This document shows, one piece after another, positions 34,111 through 43,344 of a stretch of DNA of 64,000 bases. Below the pieces are notes generated by a model. The model did no database searches, was not told the DNA's origin, and saw only the letters and a list, made by a program, of their open reading frames with translations. Each line of letters begins with the position of its first letter. Position 1 is the stretch's first letter. The position numbers and the translations under genes are program-made. This DNA is from Burkholderiaceae bacterium (GTDB lineage: Bacteria > Pseudomonadota > Gammaproteobacteria > Burkholderiales > Burkholderiaceae_C): the NCBI GenBank assembly GCA_023150375.1, contig JAKLLA010000005.1, positions 186,001 through 250,000 of the forward strand, read 5' to 3'.

Positions 34111-34650
34111 ATGGCCAAGAAGCTCAAGAAACTCGCCGCCGACAGCCAGCTCGCCGCGACGATCCGCGATTCCGCGCAGCAGATCTGGCTGGCCGGTCTG
34201 GGTGCGTACGCCAAGGCGCAGCAGGAAGGCAACAAGGTGTTCGACGCCCTGGTGCGCGAAGGCGAGGCCATCCAGGCCAGCACCCGCAAGCTGGCCGAGG
34301 ACCGGGTGCAGGAAATGGCCGCCAAGGCCACCGGGACCTGGGACAAGCTGGAGGCGGTGTTCGAGAGCCGTGTCTCCAAGGCCCTGAACAGCCTGGGCGT
34401 GCCGACCAAGGCGGACATCGATGCGCTCGCCAAGCGTGTGGCCGAGCTGACCGCCGAGGTCGAGAAGCTCAACGGCGGTGCGGCTGCACCCAAGACCCCG
34501 GTGCGCCGCCGTGCGGCAGCCGCTGCCGCGGAGGTGGTGGAGGTGGTCGCCGCCCCGGTCGCCGAAGCGGTGCGCGCACCGGCCAAGCGTACCCGCGCCC
34601 GCACGGCCAAGGTCGCGCCGGTGGTGGCCGAAGCGCCCGCCGCCGAGTGA
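34111..34650 (+). CDS. Phasin-family polyhydroxyalkanoate granule protein
   Basis: 179 residues from ATG 34111, with GAAGAGGAG just upstream. It coats and stabilises PHA granules in the cytoplasm. The first ~120 residues are helical with QQIWLAGLGAYAKAQQEGNKVFDALV, the phasin signature of the PhaI/PhaF type, and a heptad-like VAELTAEVEKL. The C-terminal ~60 residues are Ala/Pro/Lys/Arg-rich and resemble the DNA-binding tails of PhaF-like proteins, though shorter. It opens the storage-lipid neighbourhood. Confidence 0.9.
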   Translation: MAKKLKKLAADSQLAATIRDSAQQIWLAGLGAYAKAQQEGNKVFDALVREGEAIQASTRKLAEDRVQEMAAKATGTWDKLEAVFESRVSKALNSLGVPTKADIDALAKRVAELTAEVEKLNGGAAAPKTPVRRRAAAAAAEVVEVVAAPVAEAVRAPAKRTRARTAKVAPVVAEAPAAE

Positions 34651-34673
34651 GTGATCGGGCGCCAGTGGCGCCG

Positions 34674-34693
34674 CGGGGCCCTCACGGGCCCCG
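34674..34693 (+). terminator. Hairpin after the phasin gene
   Basis: CGGGGCCC and GGGCCCCG form an 8-base-pair stem with a TCAC loop 23 bases after the stop, followed by TCTCT. It lies 31 bases before the patatin gene and is a weak terminator or mRNA-end stabiliser. Confidence 0.4.
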
Positions 34694-34724
34694 TCTCTGA
34701 CCTCGTTGCCGACCGGAGACCTGC

Positions 34725-36008
34725 ATGCCCGCTTCGCGCCTCGACCGCCCCCCGGCTGCCCGTGTCGGCCTGGCTCTGGCCGGCGGCGGGCCGCTGGGCG
34801 CGATCTACGAGATCGGCACGCTGGTCGCCCTGTCCGAAGCGCTCGAGGGGCTGGACCTCAACGAGCTGGACGTCTACGTCGGCGTCAGCGCCGGGGGCCT
34901 GATCGCGGCGGGCCTGGCCAACGGCATCACGCCGGCGGGCATGTGCCGCATGTTCATCGACAGCGCGTCGGCGCAGGTGCCCTTCGATCCGGCGATGCTG
35001 CTGCGCCCGGCACTGGGTGAATACGCTGTGCGTCTGGCGCAGCTGCCCGGGCTGTTCTGGGAGTCGGCGCGCGAGTACCTGTCCGACCCGCTCAACCGGG
35101 ACCTGCTGGCCTCCTTCGAGCGGCTCGGCCGTGTCCTGCCGGCCGGCGTGTTCGACAACCACGGCATCGCCGAGATGATGCGCAGGCTGTTCGACCAGGC
35201 CGGGCGCAGCGACGATTTCCGCGCCCTGAAGCACCGTCTGTTCCTGGTCGCCACCGATCTCGACACCGGCGAGGCGGTCGCCTTCGGTTCGCGCGGCCAC
35301 GACCATGTGCCGATCTCGACGGCGGTGCAGGCCAGTGCGGCACTGCCGGGGCTGTACCCGCCGGTGCCCATCGACGGGCGCTGGTACGTCGACGGTGCGT
35401 TGAAGAAGACCCTGCACGCCTCGATCGCGCTGAAGGAAGGCGCCCGGCTGGTGATCTGCATCAACCCGCTGGTGCCCTACGACGCCCAGCGTGCCGCCGA
35501 ACTCGGCCACCACCGGGAGCGCCATCTGGTCAAGGGCGGACTGCCGGTGGTGCTGGCGCAGACCTTCCGCGCCATCATCCACTCGCGCATGCAGGTGGGC
35601 ATGGCCAAGTACGAGCATGAGTTCAAGGGCGCCGACGTGCTGCTCTTCGAGCCGCGCCCGGACGACGACGACATGTTCTTCACCAACCTGTTCAGCTATG
35701 CCGGCCGGCGCTGGCTCTCCGAGCATGCCTACCAGCGTACCCGCGAGGATCTGTTGCGCCGCCATGACGAACTGGCACCCCGGCTGGCCCGTCACGGGGT
35801 GCGCATCCGTCGCGACGTGCTGCTCGACCCGCAGCGCACGCTGCGACGCCACCTCGGCCAGCTGCAGCGCCGCCGGGCCGGCGTGATGGGCCACAGCGCG
35901 CTGAAGCTTTCGGATACCCTGGACGAACTCGCCCGGGCCCTGAATCGGCTCGGGTCCGCTCGGTCGGCGCAGACCTCCTCGCGTTCCCCGGCTCGAGCGC
36001 CGGCTTGA
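34725..36008 (+). CDS. Patatin-like phospholipase
   Basis: 427 residues. The anion-hole GLALAGGGPLGAIYEIG, the nucleophile GVSAGG (Ser55) and the catalytic DGA (Asp223 in VDGALKK) make a complete Ser-Asp dyad. The C-terminal third is unique to the bacterial patatin subgroup, with LLFEPRPDDDDMFF. Patatin-like enzymes next to phasins are often linked to granule or lipid turnover; that role is inferred here. No signal peptide is seen, so the enzyme is probably cytoplasmic or granule-bound. Confidence 0.88.
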   Translation: MPASRLDRPPAARVGLALAGGGPLGAIYEIGTLVALSEALEGLDLNELDVYVGVSAGGLIAAGLANGITPAGMCRMFIDSASAQVPFDPAMLLRPALGEYAVRLAQLPGLFWESAREYLSDPLNRDLLASFERLGRVLPAGVFDNHGIAEMMRRLFDQAGRSDDFRALKHRLFLVATDLDTGEAVAFGSRGHDHVPISTAVQASAALPGLYPPVPIDGRWYVDGALKKTLHASIALKEGARLVICINPLVPYDAQRAAELGHHRERHLVKGGLPVVLAQTFRAIIHSRMQVGMAKYEHEFKGADVLLFEPRPDDDDMFFTNLFSYAGRRWLSEHAYQRTREDLLRRHDELAPRLARHGVRIRRDVLLDPQRTLRRHLGQLQRRRAGVMGHSALKLSDTLDELARALNRLGSARSAQTSSRSPARAPA

Positions 36009-36039
36009 TTGCCGGCTCGGGGGCTGCCACCATGCGTGC

Positions 36040-36717
36040 ATGAGCCCCCCCTCACGCGCCGCCGCCCGGCACGAGCCCAAGCCCAAGCGGCGCACCCGCG
36101 AGCGCATCCTGGAAACCTCGCTGCAGCTGTTCAACGTCTTCGGCGAACCCAACGTCACCACCCAGCTGATCGCCGACGAGCTGGGCATCAGCCCGGGCAA
36201 CCTGTACTACCACTTCCGCAGCAAGGACCAGATCATCGAGTCCCTGTTCGCGGACTTCGAGCGTCGCATCGAGGCGACCCTGGCCGCCCCCGAGACCCGC
36301 GTGCCCGACGTGGAAGACGTCTGGCTCTTCCTGCACCTGGTCTTCGAGGGCATCTGGGACTACCGCTTCCTGTACCGGGATCTCAACGAACTGCTGTCGC
36401 GCAACCGGCTGCTGGAAACCCACTTCCAGCGCATCGTGGCCCACAAGGTGCGCACCGCCCGCCTGATCTGCGAGGGCCTGGTGGGCACCGGCGACATGGA
36501 CGCCACGCCGTCGCAGCTGCACAGCCTGGCCAACAACATGGCGCTGGTGGCGACCTACTGGCTTTCCTTCGAGTTCATCCGCGAGCCGCGCAAGGCCATC
36601 GACAGCCGCGCCCTGGCACGCGGCGCCTTTCATGTGATGTCGCTGGCCGCGCCCTTCCTGCAGGGGCGCTCGAGGACGCTGTTCGAGCGCCTGGCGCGCG
36701 ACTACCTCGACGCCTGA
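36040..36717 (+). CDS. TetR-family transcriptional regulator
   Basis: 225 residues. The N-terminal HTH is clear: RERILETSLQLFNVFGEPNVT followed by IADELGISPGNLYYHFRSKDQIIESL. The C-terminal all-helical ligand domain is full length. A basic stretch RHEPKPKRRTR precedes the HTH. Located 31 bases after the patatin gene in the storage-lipid region, it may respond to a fatty or acyl metabolite; the effector and targets are unknown. Confidence 0.93.
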   Translation: MSPPSRAAARHEPKPKRRTRERILETSLQLFNVFGEPNVTTQLIADELGISPGNLYYHFRSKDQIIESLFADFERRIEATLAAPETRVPDVEDVWLFLHLVFEGIWDYRFLYRDLNELLSRNRLLETHFQRIVAHKVRTARLICEGLVGTGDMDATPSQLHSLANNMALVATYWLSFEFIREPRKAIDSRALARGAFHVMSLAAPFLQGRSRTLFERLARDYLDA

Positions 36718-36800
36718 GGACGCACCACGTCGCCCGTACCGATCTGTACTGCACTGCAACGTGCGGACCGGCCGCCCGGCCCGCCCGAGGAGAAAGGCTC

Positions 36801-37601
36801 ATGACCTCCCGCAAGACCGCTGCCGCACCGGCCTGGCCGCCCTTTCCTCATCCGGATTCGGCCTTTCGCTACACGCTGGCGGCGCTGCGGCAGCACTGGC
36901 CCCGTCTGCACCGGGGCGACCGGGAGCCGCTGCCTCGTCGGGACGAGGTCCTGCAGGCCTGGCGGCTCCATCACGCCGGCGCGTTCCAGGCCGCCTACGA
37001 CGCCGGGCTGGCCGCCGGCCCCGACGGCTGGAATGCGGCCCACAAGGCCGCGATGATCCATGCCCAGTACCTGGAAACCGATCCAGCCATCCGGCTGGCT
37101 CGCTTCCAGGAGATCGCGCAGCGCTGCGCCGAGCTGCAGAGGCTGCAGCCGGACAATGCCAATGCCCATTACATCGAAGGCTATGCGCTGGGCCGCTACA
37201 GCCAGGGCATCTCGGTGGTGAAGGCCCTGGCTCAGGGTCTGGGCGGGCGCATCCGCACCGCGCTGGAAGCCGCGCTGCAGCTGGACGATCGGCATGCCGA
37301 TGCCCACTGCGCCCTCGGCGCCTATCAGGCCGAGGTGATCGACAAGGTCGGCGCCATGGTCGGAAAACTCACCTACGGGGCCAGCAAGGACGGCGCCGAG
37401 CGACACTTTGCCCGGGCGCTCGAACTCGCGCCCGATTCGGCGATCTTCGCGGTGGAATGTGCCAACGCGCTGGTGACGATGCACGGCAAGGGCCGCATGG
37501 CCGAGGCCGTGAAACTCTACGAGCGGGCCGCTGCAGCGCAGCCGATGGACGCGATGGAGCAGCTCGACGTCGAGATGGCCCGGGCCGAACTGGCGGATTG
37601 A
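36801..37601 (+). CDS. TPR-like protein of unknown function
   Basis: 266 residues from ATG 36801, preceded by AGGAGAAAGG. No membrane segment or signal peptide. The C-terminal half contains degenerate tetratricopeptide-like helices: LQPDNANAHYIEGYALGRY, LDDRHADAHCALGAYQAEV, LAPDSAIFAVECANALV and KLYERAAAAQPMDAMEQLD. It is therefore a protein-interaction scaffold of unknown partner. It lies between the TetR regulator and the CoA-transferase gene, all on the plus strand. Confidence 0.75.
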   Translation: MTSRKTAAAPAWPPFPHPDSAFRYTLAALRQHWPRLHRGDREPLPRRDEVLQAWRLHHAGAFQAAYDAGLAAGPDGWNAAHKAAMIHAQYLETDPAIRLARFQEIAQRCAELQRLQPDNANAHYIEGYALGRYSQGISVVKALAQGLGGRIRTALEAALQLDDRHADAHCALGAYQAEVIDKVGAMVGKLTYGASKDGAERHFARALELAPDSAIFAVECANALVTMHGKGRMAEAVKLYERAAAAQPMDAMEQLDVEMARAELAD

Positions 37602-37828
37602 GCGGCGGCCCGACCGAAGGCTCGAAGGGCACCAGGCTGTGCGGCGCCCGCCACAGCATCTGGCCCGAGTCTGAGCCAGCTCAAGGCCGCGGTGGGTTGC
37701 CCGGAGGTCTGTCGCCTGCGGCCATGACACCGATGCCCAGGCCGGGACAGACTCGCCGCACGGCCCTCGGCCCGGCGTTTCTCGCCTTGCCGGCGCGCCG
37801 CGTGACCGTCCCGCCCCGAGCCCGATCC

Positions 37829-39124
37829 ATGAACTTCCGATCCTCCTACCAGCGCAAACTGACCCAGGCCGACGATGCCGTCCGCCTGATCCGCACCGGC
37901 GACACCGTTGTCGTGCCCACCGCGGCCGCCGAGCCGCCCACGCTGCTCGCGGCCCTGTCGGAGCAGCGGCGCGAATTCCGCGACGTGAAGGTGTCGCAGA
38001 TCCTGCCGATCGGCCGCCACGGCTACTTCGACCCGTCCACCGCCGAGCATGTGCGGCACGTGGCCTACTTTTTCGGCCCGGCCACCCGGGGGGGCGGCCA
38101 GGCCGGCTGGATCGACTACTCGGCCTCCAACTTCTCCGAGATGCCCGAGATGATCCGGCGCGGCCTGATGCCCGCCGACGTGGTGTTCGCCAGCGCCTCG
38201 CCGATGGACGCGCACGGCTATTTCTCGCTCGGCCTGGCGGCCGACTACACCATGGCGGCCCTGTCGAAGGCGCGCGTGGTGGTGCTCGAGGTGAATCCGA
38301 ACGTGCCCTTCACCCACGGCAACTGCCTGGTGCACCTGTCGCAGGTGAGCGCGCTGGTCGAGAGCGAGGCGCCGGTGGCCGAGGTCGGCCTGCCCAGGAT
38401 CGGGCCCGTGCAGGAGGCGATCGGCAAGTACGTCGCCGACATGATTCCCGACGGCGCCACCCTGCAGATCGGCTACGGCGGCATCCCCGATGCGGTGGTG
38501 ATGCAGCTCACCCACAAGCACGATCTGGGCATCCACACCGAGATGCTGGGCGACGGCATCCTGACGCTGATCGAGTCCGGCGCGGTCACCAACCAGGTCA
38601 AGAACGTGAACCGCGGCAAGATCCTGGCCACCTTCGCGCTGGGCTCGCGCAAGCTCTACGACTTCATGCACCGCAACCCGGCGGTGGAGCTGCACCCCTC
38701 GGACATCACCAACGACCCCTGGCTGGCCGGGCAGAACCGCCATCTGATCGCGATCAACGCCACGATGCAGATCGACCTGACCGGTCAGTGCGGTTCGGAA
38801 ACCCTGGGCTGGCTGCCGGTGTCGGGCACCGGCGGGCAGTCGGATTTCGTCCGGGCCGCCAACCGCTCCGAAGGCGGCAAGGCCTTCATCGTGCTGCCCT
38901 CCACGGCCAAGGACGACAGCCTCTCGCGCATCGTGCCCACCCTGACGCCGGGCACGCATGTCAGCACCAGCAAGAACGACATCAACTACGTCGTCACCGA
39001 GTTCGGCGTGGCGCAGCTGCGCGGCAAGACGGCCCGTCAGCGGGCCGAGGCGCTGATCGGCATCGCGCACCCCGACTTCCGCGCCGAACTGCGCGAAGAG
39101 GCGCGCCGCATGAACCTGTTCTGA
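37829..39124 (+). CDS. Acetyl-CoA hydrolase/transferase family protein
   Basis: 431 residues. It belongs to the 4-hydroxybutyrate CoA-transferase/acetyl-CoA hydrolase family, which exchanges CoA between acyl-CoA and a carboxylate. Motifs: HTEMLGDGI, with the Glu expected to form the glutamyl-CoA intermediate, IGYGGIPDAVV, and the C-terminal STSKNDINYVVTEFGVAQLRGKTARQRAEALIGIAHPDFR. It has no membrane segment. A 4-hydroxybutyrate substrate would fit the nearby PHA genes, since 4HB is a PHA monomer, but acetate or other acyl groups are equally possible. Confidence 0.85.
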   Translation: MNFRSSYQRKLTQADDAVRLIRTGDTVVVPTAAAEPPTLLAALSEQRREFRDVKVSQILPIGRHGYFDPSTAEHVRHVAYFFGPATRGGGQAGWIDYSASNFSEMPEMIRRGLMPADVVFASASPMDAHGYFSLGLAADYTMAALSKARVVVLEVNPNVPFTHGNCLVHLSQVSALVESEAPVAEVGLPRIGPVQEAIGKYVADMIPDGATLQIGYGGIPDAVVMQLTHKHDLGIHTEMLGDGILTLIESGAVTNQVKNVNRGKILATFALGSRKLYDFMHRNPAVELHPSDITNDPWLAGQNRHLIAINATMQIDLTGQCGSETLGWLPVSGTGGQSDFVRAANRSEGGKAFIVLPSTAKDDSLSRIVPTLTPGTHVSTSKNDINYVVTEFGVAQLRGKTARQRAEALIGIAHPDFRAELREEARRMNLF

Positions 39125-39164
39125 CAGGCCCGACGGAGCGCGGCGGCCGGGCCGCCTGCGCCGC

Positions 39165-40832
39165 TCACGGGGTGCGCACGCGCCTCGCCGCTGCCCGGGG
39201 CTTCGGCGCCGCGGCAGCGCCCGGGTCGGTCGCCTTCGACGCGCCGCTGCGGAGGGCGCTTCGGCGGCGACCCGACGACCTGGGGGCGGGCAACTGCGCT
39301 GCAGGCGCCTGGGCGACCGCGGGCGCGGTGTCGCGCCCGGGGGCGTCGAGCGCCTGTCTGCCGAGTTCCCCCTCGATCTGCGCTTCGAGCGCCTGGGCAT
39401 CCAGCGGCTCGACCCAGTGGTGCAGCAGCGCGCCGGTGACGATCTTCTCGAACTCGGCCCGGAAGCGCAGCGCGACGTCCTCCGGGTCGGGAATGAAGCG
39501 CCGGTCGGCCACCAGGCCGAACTGGACTTTCTGGTTGTAGCTCAGGATCGACACGCCGATGCCGATGTCGCCCGACTGCGGCACCCAGAACATGATCTGC
39601 TCCAGGCGCTGCCCGGCCAGGTGCAGCGGCTGCTGCGGGCCGGGCACGTTGGTCATCACCGCGCTGGCCTTGTTGGCCAGGATGTCCAGGAACTGCTCCT
39701 GCACCAGCCGGGGCGCCAGGCCCGAGACGCCCAGCAGCAGCATCGTCAGCGGCGGCTGGTAGGAGCCGCGCAGCGCCAGCATGCGCTCGCGCACCTGCTT
39801 CAGGCGCCTGAAGGGGTTGCCCTCGCAGAGCGGCAGCAGCAGGGTGACCAGGCCGAAGCGGTTGCCCAGTTCGTCGCTGGGCCGGCCGCCGCGCAGATCG
39901 ACCGGCACCAGGGCACGCAGCTCGACCTCGTCGACCGGGTCGCCCTGGGCTTCGAGATAGCTGCGCAGCGCTCCGGCCACGGCATTGAGCAGCAGGTCGT
40001 TGACCGAGCAGCCCAGCGCCTTGGCCACCGCCTTGACCTCGTCGAGCGGGATGGGGTCGCACCAGGCGACGCGCTTGTGGCTGCCGGTGCGGCCCTTGAA
40101 GCGCGTCGGGCTGTCGGCGGGCATCGCCAGCAGCCGGGCCAGTTCGGTGGCGAAGCCCAGGCCGTGCCGGCCGTAGCCCAGCAGCCGCTCGGGCTGGCCG
40201 ACGACGTCGAGGTACTCGTGCCAGAAGCGCCCGCTCATGCCGATGGCGGCGCTGGTGGCCTGGGTGAGCGGGTCGAGCAGGGCGCTCCAGGGGTCGGCGT
40301 GCAGGTCGTGGCGGGGCTGCCGGGCTGCCGCGCACGCCTCATCGGCCATCGGTTCGTCGGCCGGTGCATCGGGATCGAGGTCGCACATGGACAGCATCAC
40401 GCCCACCAGCGCGACGCCGTCGGCGATGCAGTGGTGGATGCGCGTGACGATCGCGCTGCCGCCATTGCAATGGTCGATGACGTCGTAGCGCCACAGGGGG
40501 CGGTCGGGGTGCAGCGGCTCGGTGGCCAGTTCGCTGACGTAGCGCTGCAGCTCCTCCTGGCCGGCCGGGGCGGGCAGGGCGGCGTGCACCAGGTGGTGGT
40601 CGAGGTCGAACTCGGGGTCGTCCTGCCACCACCAGCCGGTCCAGTCCGACACCGCCTTCTGCCGAAAGCGCCGGAAGCGCTGCACCAGCCGGCGTTCGAG
40701 GGTCGCGCGCAATCTAGAGGCATCCACCGGTCCGGGCAGGACCATTACCCCGACAATCATCATCAGGTTGGATGGGCGATCCATGCGCAGCCAGGCGGTA
40801 TCGACCGGCGACATGCGTTCCCTCGAGGGCAT
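39165..40832 (-). CDS. Wax-ester synthase/diacylglycerol acyltransferase (WS/DGAT)
   Basis: 555 residues from ATG 40832, with AGGAGA upstream. The bifunctional acyltransferase joins acyl-CoA to fatty alcohols or diacylglycerol. The catalytic HHxxxDG is present as HHCIADG near residue 133, after the N-terminal SPVDTAWLRMDRPSNLMMI. PVDLRGG, LGNRFGL and the NVPGP motif are also conserved. The last ~70 residues form an Ala/Pro/Arg-rich tail outside the family core. Convergent with the CoA-transferase gene, divergent from the acyl-CoA-binding protein gene. Confidence 0.92.
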   Translation of the reverse strand: MPSRERMSPVDTAWLRMDRPSNLMMIVGVMVLPGPVDASRLRATLERRLVQRFRRFRQKAVSDWTGWWWQDDPEFDLDHHLVHAALPAPAGQEELQRYVSELATEPLHPDRPLWRYDVIDHCNGGSAIVTRIHHCIADGVALVGVMLSMCDLDPDAPADEPMADEACAAARQPRHDLHADPWSALLDPLTQATSAAIGMSGRFWHEYLDVVGQPERLLGYGRHGLGFATELARLLAMPADSPTRFKGRTGSHKRVAWCDPIPLDEVKAVAKALGCSVNDLLLNAVAGALRSYLEAQGDPVDEVELRALVPVDLRGGRPSDELGNRFGLVTLLLPLCEGNPFRRLKQVRERMLALRGSYQPPLTMLLLGVSGLAPRLVQEQFLDILANKASAVMTNVPGPQQPLHLAGQRLEQIMFWVPQSGDIGIGVSILSYNQKVQFGLVADRRFIPDPEDVALRFRAEFEKIVTGALLHHWVEPLDAQALEAQIEGELGRQALDAPGRDTAPAVAQAPAAQLPAPRSSGRRRSALRSGASKATDPGAAAAPKPRAAARRVRTP

Positions 40833-40908
40833 GGGTGTCTCCTGTGGGTGACCGGCCGGGTCACGCGGTTTCGAACTTCCACGGTGCGTCAACTTCACAG
40901 GAGTGATC

Positions 40909-41166
40909 ATGAGCGATCTCAAGACCCAGTTCGAAACCGCGGTGGCCGATTCCAAGAAGCTGTCGGAACGGCCCGACAACGCCACGCTGCTGAAGCTGTA
41001 CTCGCTGTACAAGCAGGCCACCGACGGCGACGTGCAGGGCAGCCGGCCGGGTTTCACGGCCTTCGTCGAGCGCGCCAAGTACGACGCCTGGGCCGGCCTG
41101 CAGGGCATGAGCGCCGAGGACGCGATGCAGGACTACATCGACCTGGTCGAGTCCCTGAAGGACTGA
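40909..41166 (+). CDS. Acyl-CoA-binding protein (ACBP)
   Basis: 85 residues from ATG 40909, six bases after ACAGGAG. Small four-helix protein that binds medium and long acyl-CoA esters. Conserved residues are ATLLKLYSLYKQATDGDV with the family YsLYKQAT motif, and KYDAWAGLQGMSAEDAM with KWDAW. ACBP is common in eukaryotes and limited among bacteria. Its divergent placement 76 bases from a WS/DGAT gene suggests it feeds acyl-CoA to that enzyme. Confidence 0.93.
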   Translation: MSDLKTQFETAVADSKKLSERPDNATLLKLYSLYKQATDGDVQGSRPGFTAFVERAKYDAWAGLQGMSAEDAMQDYIDLVESLKD

Positions 41167-41230
41167 CACCCACCGGTCACCCGCCGGCCTCTCGATCCGG
41201 ACGGACTCGGGAGCGTCTCCCGCAGACGCC

Positions 41231-41331
41231 GCGGATCCGGCTCAGCCGGTCCGCTGGCGTGCCTTGCAGGCCGCGCCGGGGCAGTGCCCCGGCCCTTCGC
41301 CAGGCTCGAGCGGTCCACCGGACCGCTCGAG
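41231..41331. repeat. Hairpin cluster between convergent genes, palindrome copy C
   Basis: Three inverted repeats follow one another: GCGGATCCGGC-TCA-GCCGGTCCGC (41231-41254), GCCGGGGC-AGT-GCCCCGGC (41275-41293) and a perfect 12-base-pair CTCGAGCGGTCC-ACC-GGACCGCTCGAG (41305-41331). They lie between ACBP and the PHA-system gene and may end transcription from both sides. The first is the reverse orientation of the palindrome at 18639 and 55619. Confidence 0.6.
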
Positions 41332-41338
41332 TCCGGGC

Positions 41339-41656
41339 TCAGCCCCCCCGGCGGGGAGCGGCGTGAGCCGCTACGGGGGGGGAGCCAAATTTCTCGTCGC
41401 AGAAGCGATGGATCTCCTGCTCGATCTTCGGTCTGAGGAAGGCGAGCAGGAAGCCGAGCTTGGCGCGCACTTCCACCTCCTGCGCCCCGACGACGATGCT
41501 GCCGTGCACGCCGCTGCGGGAGAAGGTCAGGGTGTGGCCCTCCCAACCGTGGCGCATGTCGAACTCGGCGGCCAGTTCGTCGGCGATCTGCTCGGCGGCC
41601 TGGCGGGCCTTGGCCTGGGTCATGCCGTGGGTGCGGCGGATGCAGATGTCGCTCAT
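41339..41656 (-). CDS. Polyhydroxyalkanoic acid system family protein
   Basis: 105 residues. The protein matches the small PHA-granule-associated family (PHA_gran_rgn): MSDICIRRTHGMTQAKARQA and GWEGHTLTFSRSGVHGSIVVG, ending LGFLLAFLRPKIEQEIHRFCDEKFG. The family occurs with PHA synthesis genes, and its exact role is unknown. It lies 60-odd bases after a hairpin cluster, convergent with ACBP, in the storage-lipid neighbourhood. The promoter is on the gabT side. Confidence 0.8.
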   Translation of the reverse strand: MSDICIRRTHGMTQAKARQAAEQIADELAAEFDMRHGWEGHTLTFSRSGVHGSIVVGAQEVEVRAKLGFLLAFLRPKIEQEIHRFCDEKFGSPPVAAHAAPRRGG

Positions 41657-41810
41657 CGTCGGGCGTCTCGGTGCTGTCGTTCGCGCCGCATCATAAGCGG
41701 CGAGCCCCCGAGCCGTCATGCGGTCGGGGGCCCGGGGAGCGGCCGGCGCCTCGGTCGCCGCCGTGGCCCGGCAGGTGCCGGGCACGCGGAGCGAGCCATC
41801 GAGCCGCAGG

Positions 41811-43115
41811 TCAGGCCGTGGCGTCGAAGCAGGCCGACAGGATCTCCAGCCCCTCGTCGAGCAGCGCATCGCTGGCGGTGAGCGGCACCAGCACGCGGAT
41901 CACGTTGGCGTACACGCCGCAGGACAGCAGCACCAGGCCGCGCCGGGCCGCCTCGGCGACGATGGCGCGGGTGCGCTCGGCATCCGGGCGGGACAGGTCG
42001 CCGTCCTTGAACAGCTCGAGGGCCACCATCGCGCCCAGGCCGCGCACGTCGCCGATGCCGGGGTGGCGCGCAGCGATGCGGCGCAGGCCGGTGGTCAGGC
42101 GCTCGCCCACCGCGTTGCTGCGCGCCAGCAGGCCGTCCTGCTCGAAGGCCTGGATCACCCCCAGCGCGGCGGCACAGGCGATCGGGCTGCCGGCGTAGGT
42201 GCCGCCCAGGCCGCCGGGCGCGGCGGCGTCCATCACCTCGGCGCGGCCGACGATGGCCGACAGCGGGAAGCCGCCGGCCAGCGACTTGGCCATCGTGATC
42301 ACGTCCGGCGCCACGCCGGCCTCGGCCCACCAGCGCTCGCAGGCCAGCCAGGTGCCGGTGCGGCCGGCGCCGGTCTGCACCTCGTCGGCGATCAGCAGGA
42401 TGCCGTGCGCATCGCACAGCGCGCGCAGCGCCTTGACGAACTCGATCGGCGCGACATAGAAGCCGCCTTCGCCCTGCACCGGCTCCAGGATGATCGCGGC
42501 CACGCGCGAGGGCTCGACGTCGTACTTGAACAGTGCTTCGATCGAGGCCAGCGAGTCCTCCACGCTCACCCCGTGCAGCTCACAGGGGAACTTGGCGTGG
42601 AAGACCTCGGCCGGGAAGGGGCCGAAGCCCACCTTGTACGGCGCCACCTTGCCCGTCAGCGCCATGCCCATCATGGTGCGGCCGTGGAAGCCGCCGCCGA
42701 AGGCGATCACCGCCGAGCGCTTCGTGTAGGCGCGTGCCACCTTGACGGCGTTCTCCACCGCCTCGGCGCCGGTGGTCATCATGAAGCTCTTCTTGGCGAA
42801 ATCGCCCGGCGCCATCGTGTTCAGGCGCTCGGCCAGTTCCACGTAGGGCTCGTAGGCCAGCACCTGGAAGCAGGTGTGCGTGACGCGCTCGAGCTGCGCC
42901 TGCACCGCGGCCATCACGGTGGCATTGCGGTGGCCGGTGTTGAGCACCGCGATGCCGCCGGCGAAGTCGATGTAGCGGCGGCCCTCGACGTCCCAGACCT
43001 CGGCGTTCTCGGCGCGGTCGACGAAGATCTCCAGCGCCTGGCCCAGGCCGTTGGGCAGCGCGGCGCGGCGGCGCGCCATCAGCGCGGCGTTGGTGGCGTG
43101 GGCTTCTCGTTGCAT
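41811..43115 (-). CDS. gabT: 4-aminobutyrate--2-oxoglutarate transaminase
   Basis: 434 residues, normal length. A class III PLP aminotransferase that converts GABA to succinic semialdehyde. The fold is complete: TTGAEAVENAVKVARAYT, FHGRT, ILEPVQGEGGFYV, LIADEVQTGAGRTG and the PLP lysine near residue 277 in TMAKSLAGGFPLSA. Its divergent neighbour is a MocR/GabR-type regulator, which supports a GABA role. No succinate-semialdehyde dehydrogenase gene is in the window. Possible sites for the regulator are two GTACA elements at 43225 and 43273. Confidence 0.93.
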   Translation of the reverse strand: MQREAHATNAALMARRRAALPNGLGQALEIFVDRAENAEVWDVEGRRYIDFAGGIAVLNTGHRNATVMAAVQAQLERVTHTCFQVLAYEPYVELAERLNTMAPGDFAKKSFMMTTGAEAVENAVKVARAYTKRSAVIAFGGGFHGRTMMGMALTGKVAPYKVGFGPFPAEVFHAKFPCELHGVSVEDSLASIEALFKYDVEPSRVAAIILEPVQGEGGFYVAPIEFVKALRALCDAHGILLIADEVQTGAGRTGTWLACERWWAEAGVAPDVITMAKSLAGGFPLSAIVGRAEVMDAAAPGGLGGTYAGSPIACAAALGVIQAFEQDGLLARSNAVGERLTTGLRRIAARHPGIGDVRGLGAMVALELFKDGDLSRPDAERTRAIVAEAARRGLVLLSCGVYANVIRVLVPLTASDALLDEGLEILSACFDATA

Positions 43116-43344
43116 CGGATTCTCCTGGTGGGGCCGCGGCGGGCCGGGGGGATCAGGGCGGTCGGCGGCCGGAATGCCGCGACGTTGGAGGCGTACTCTA
43201 GGGGTCGGGGGCCGCGGCTACCATGTACAGACACGCCGAAGGCCCCGGCGCACTGTGCTGGGGCAGGCCCCGGTACACCGTCGCCCGACGCGCCCGGGGC
43301 CCGCCGGCGCACTGCCGATTCCGCCTCCTGCTGTCCTGCCGCCG

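Noticed and set aside
39130-39168. Terminator between the CoA-transferase and WS/DGAT genes
   Set aside because: The stem is imperfect, overlaps the WS/DGAT stop and has no T run; similar pairings are expected by chance at this GC content.
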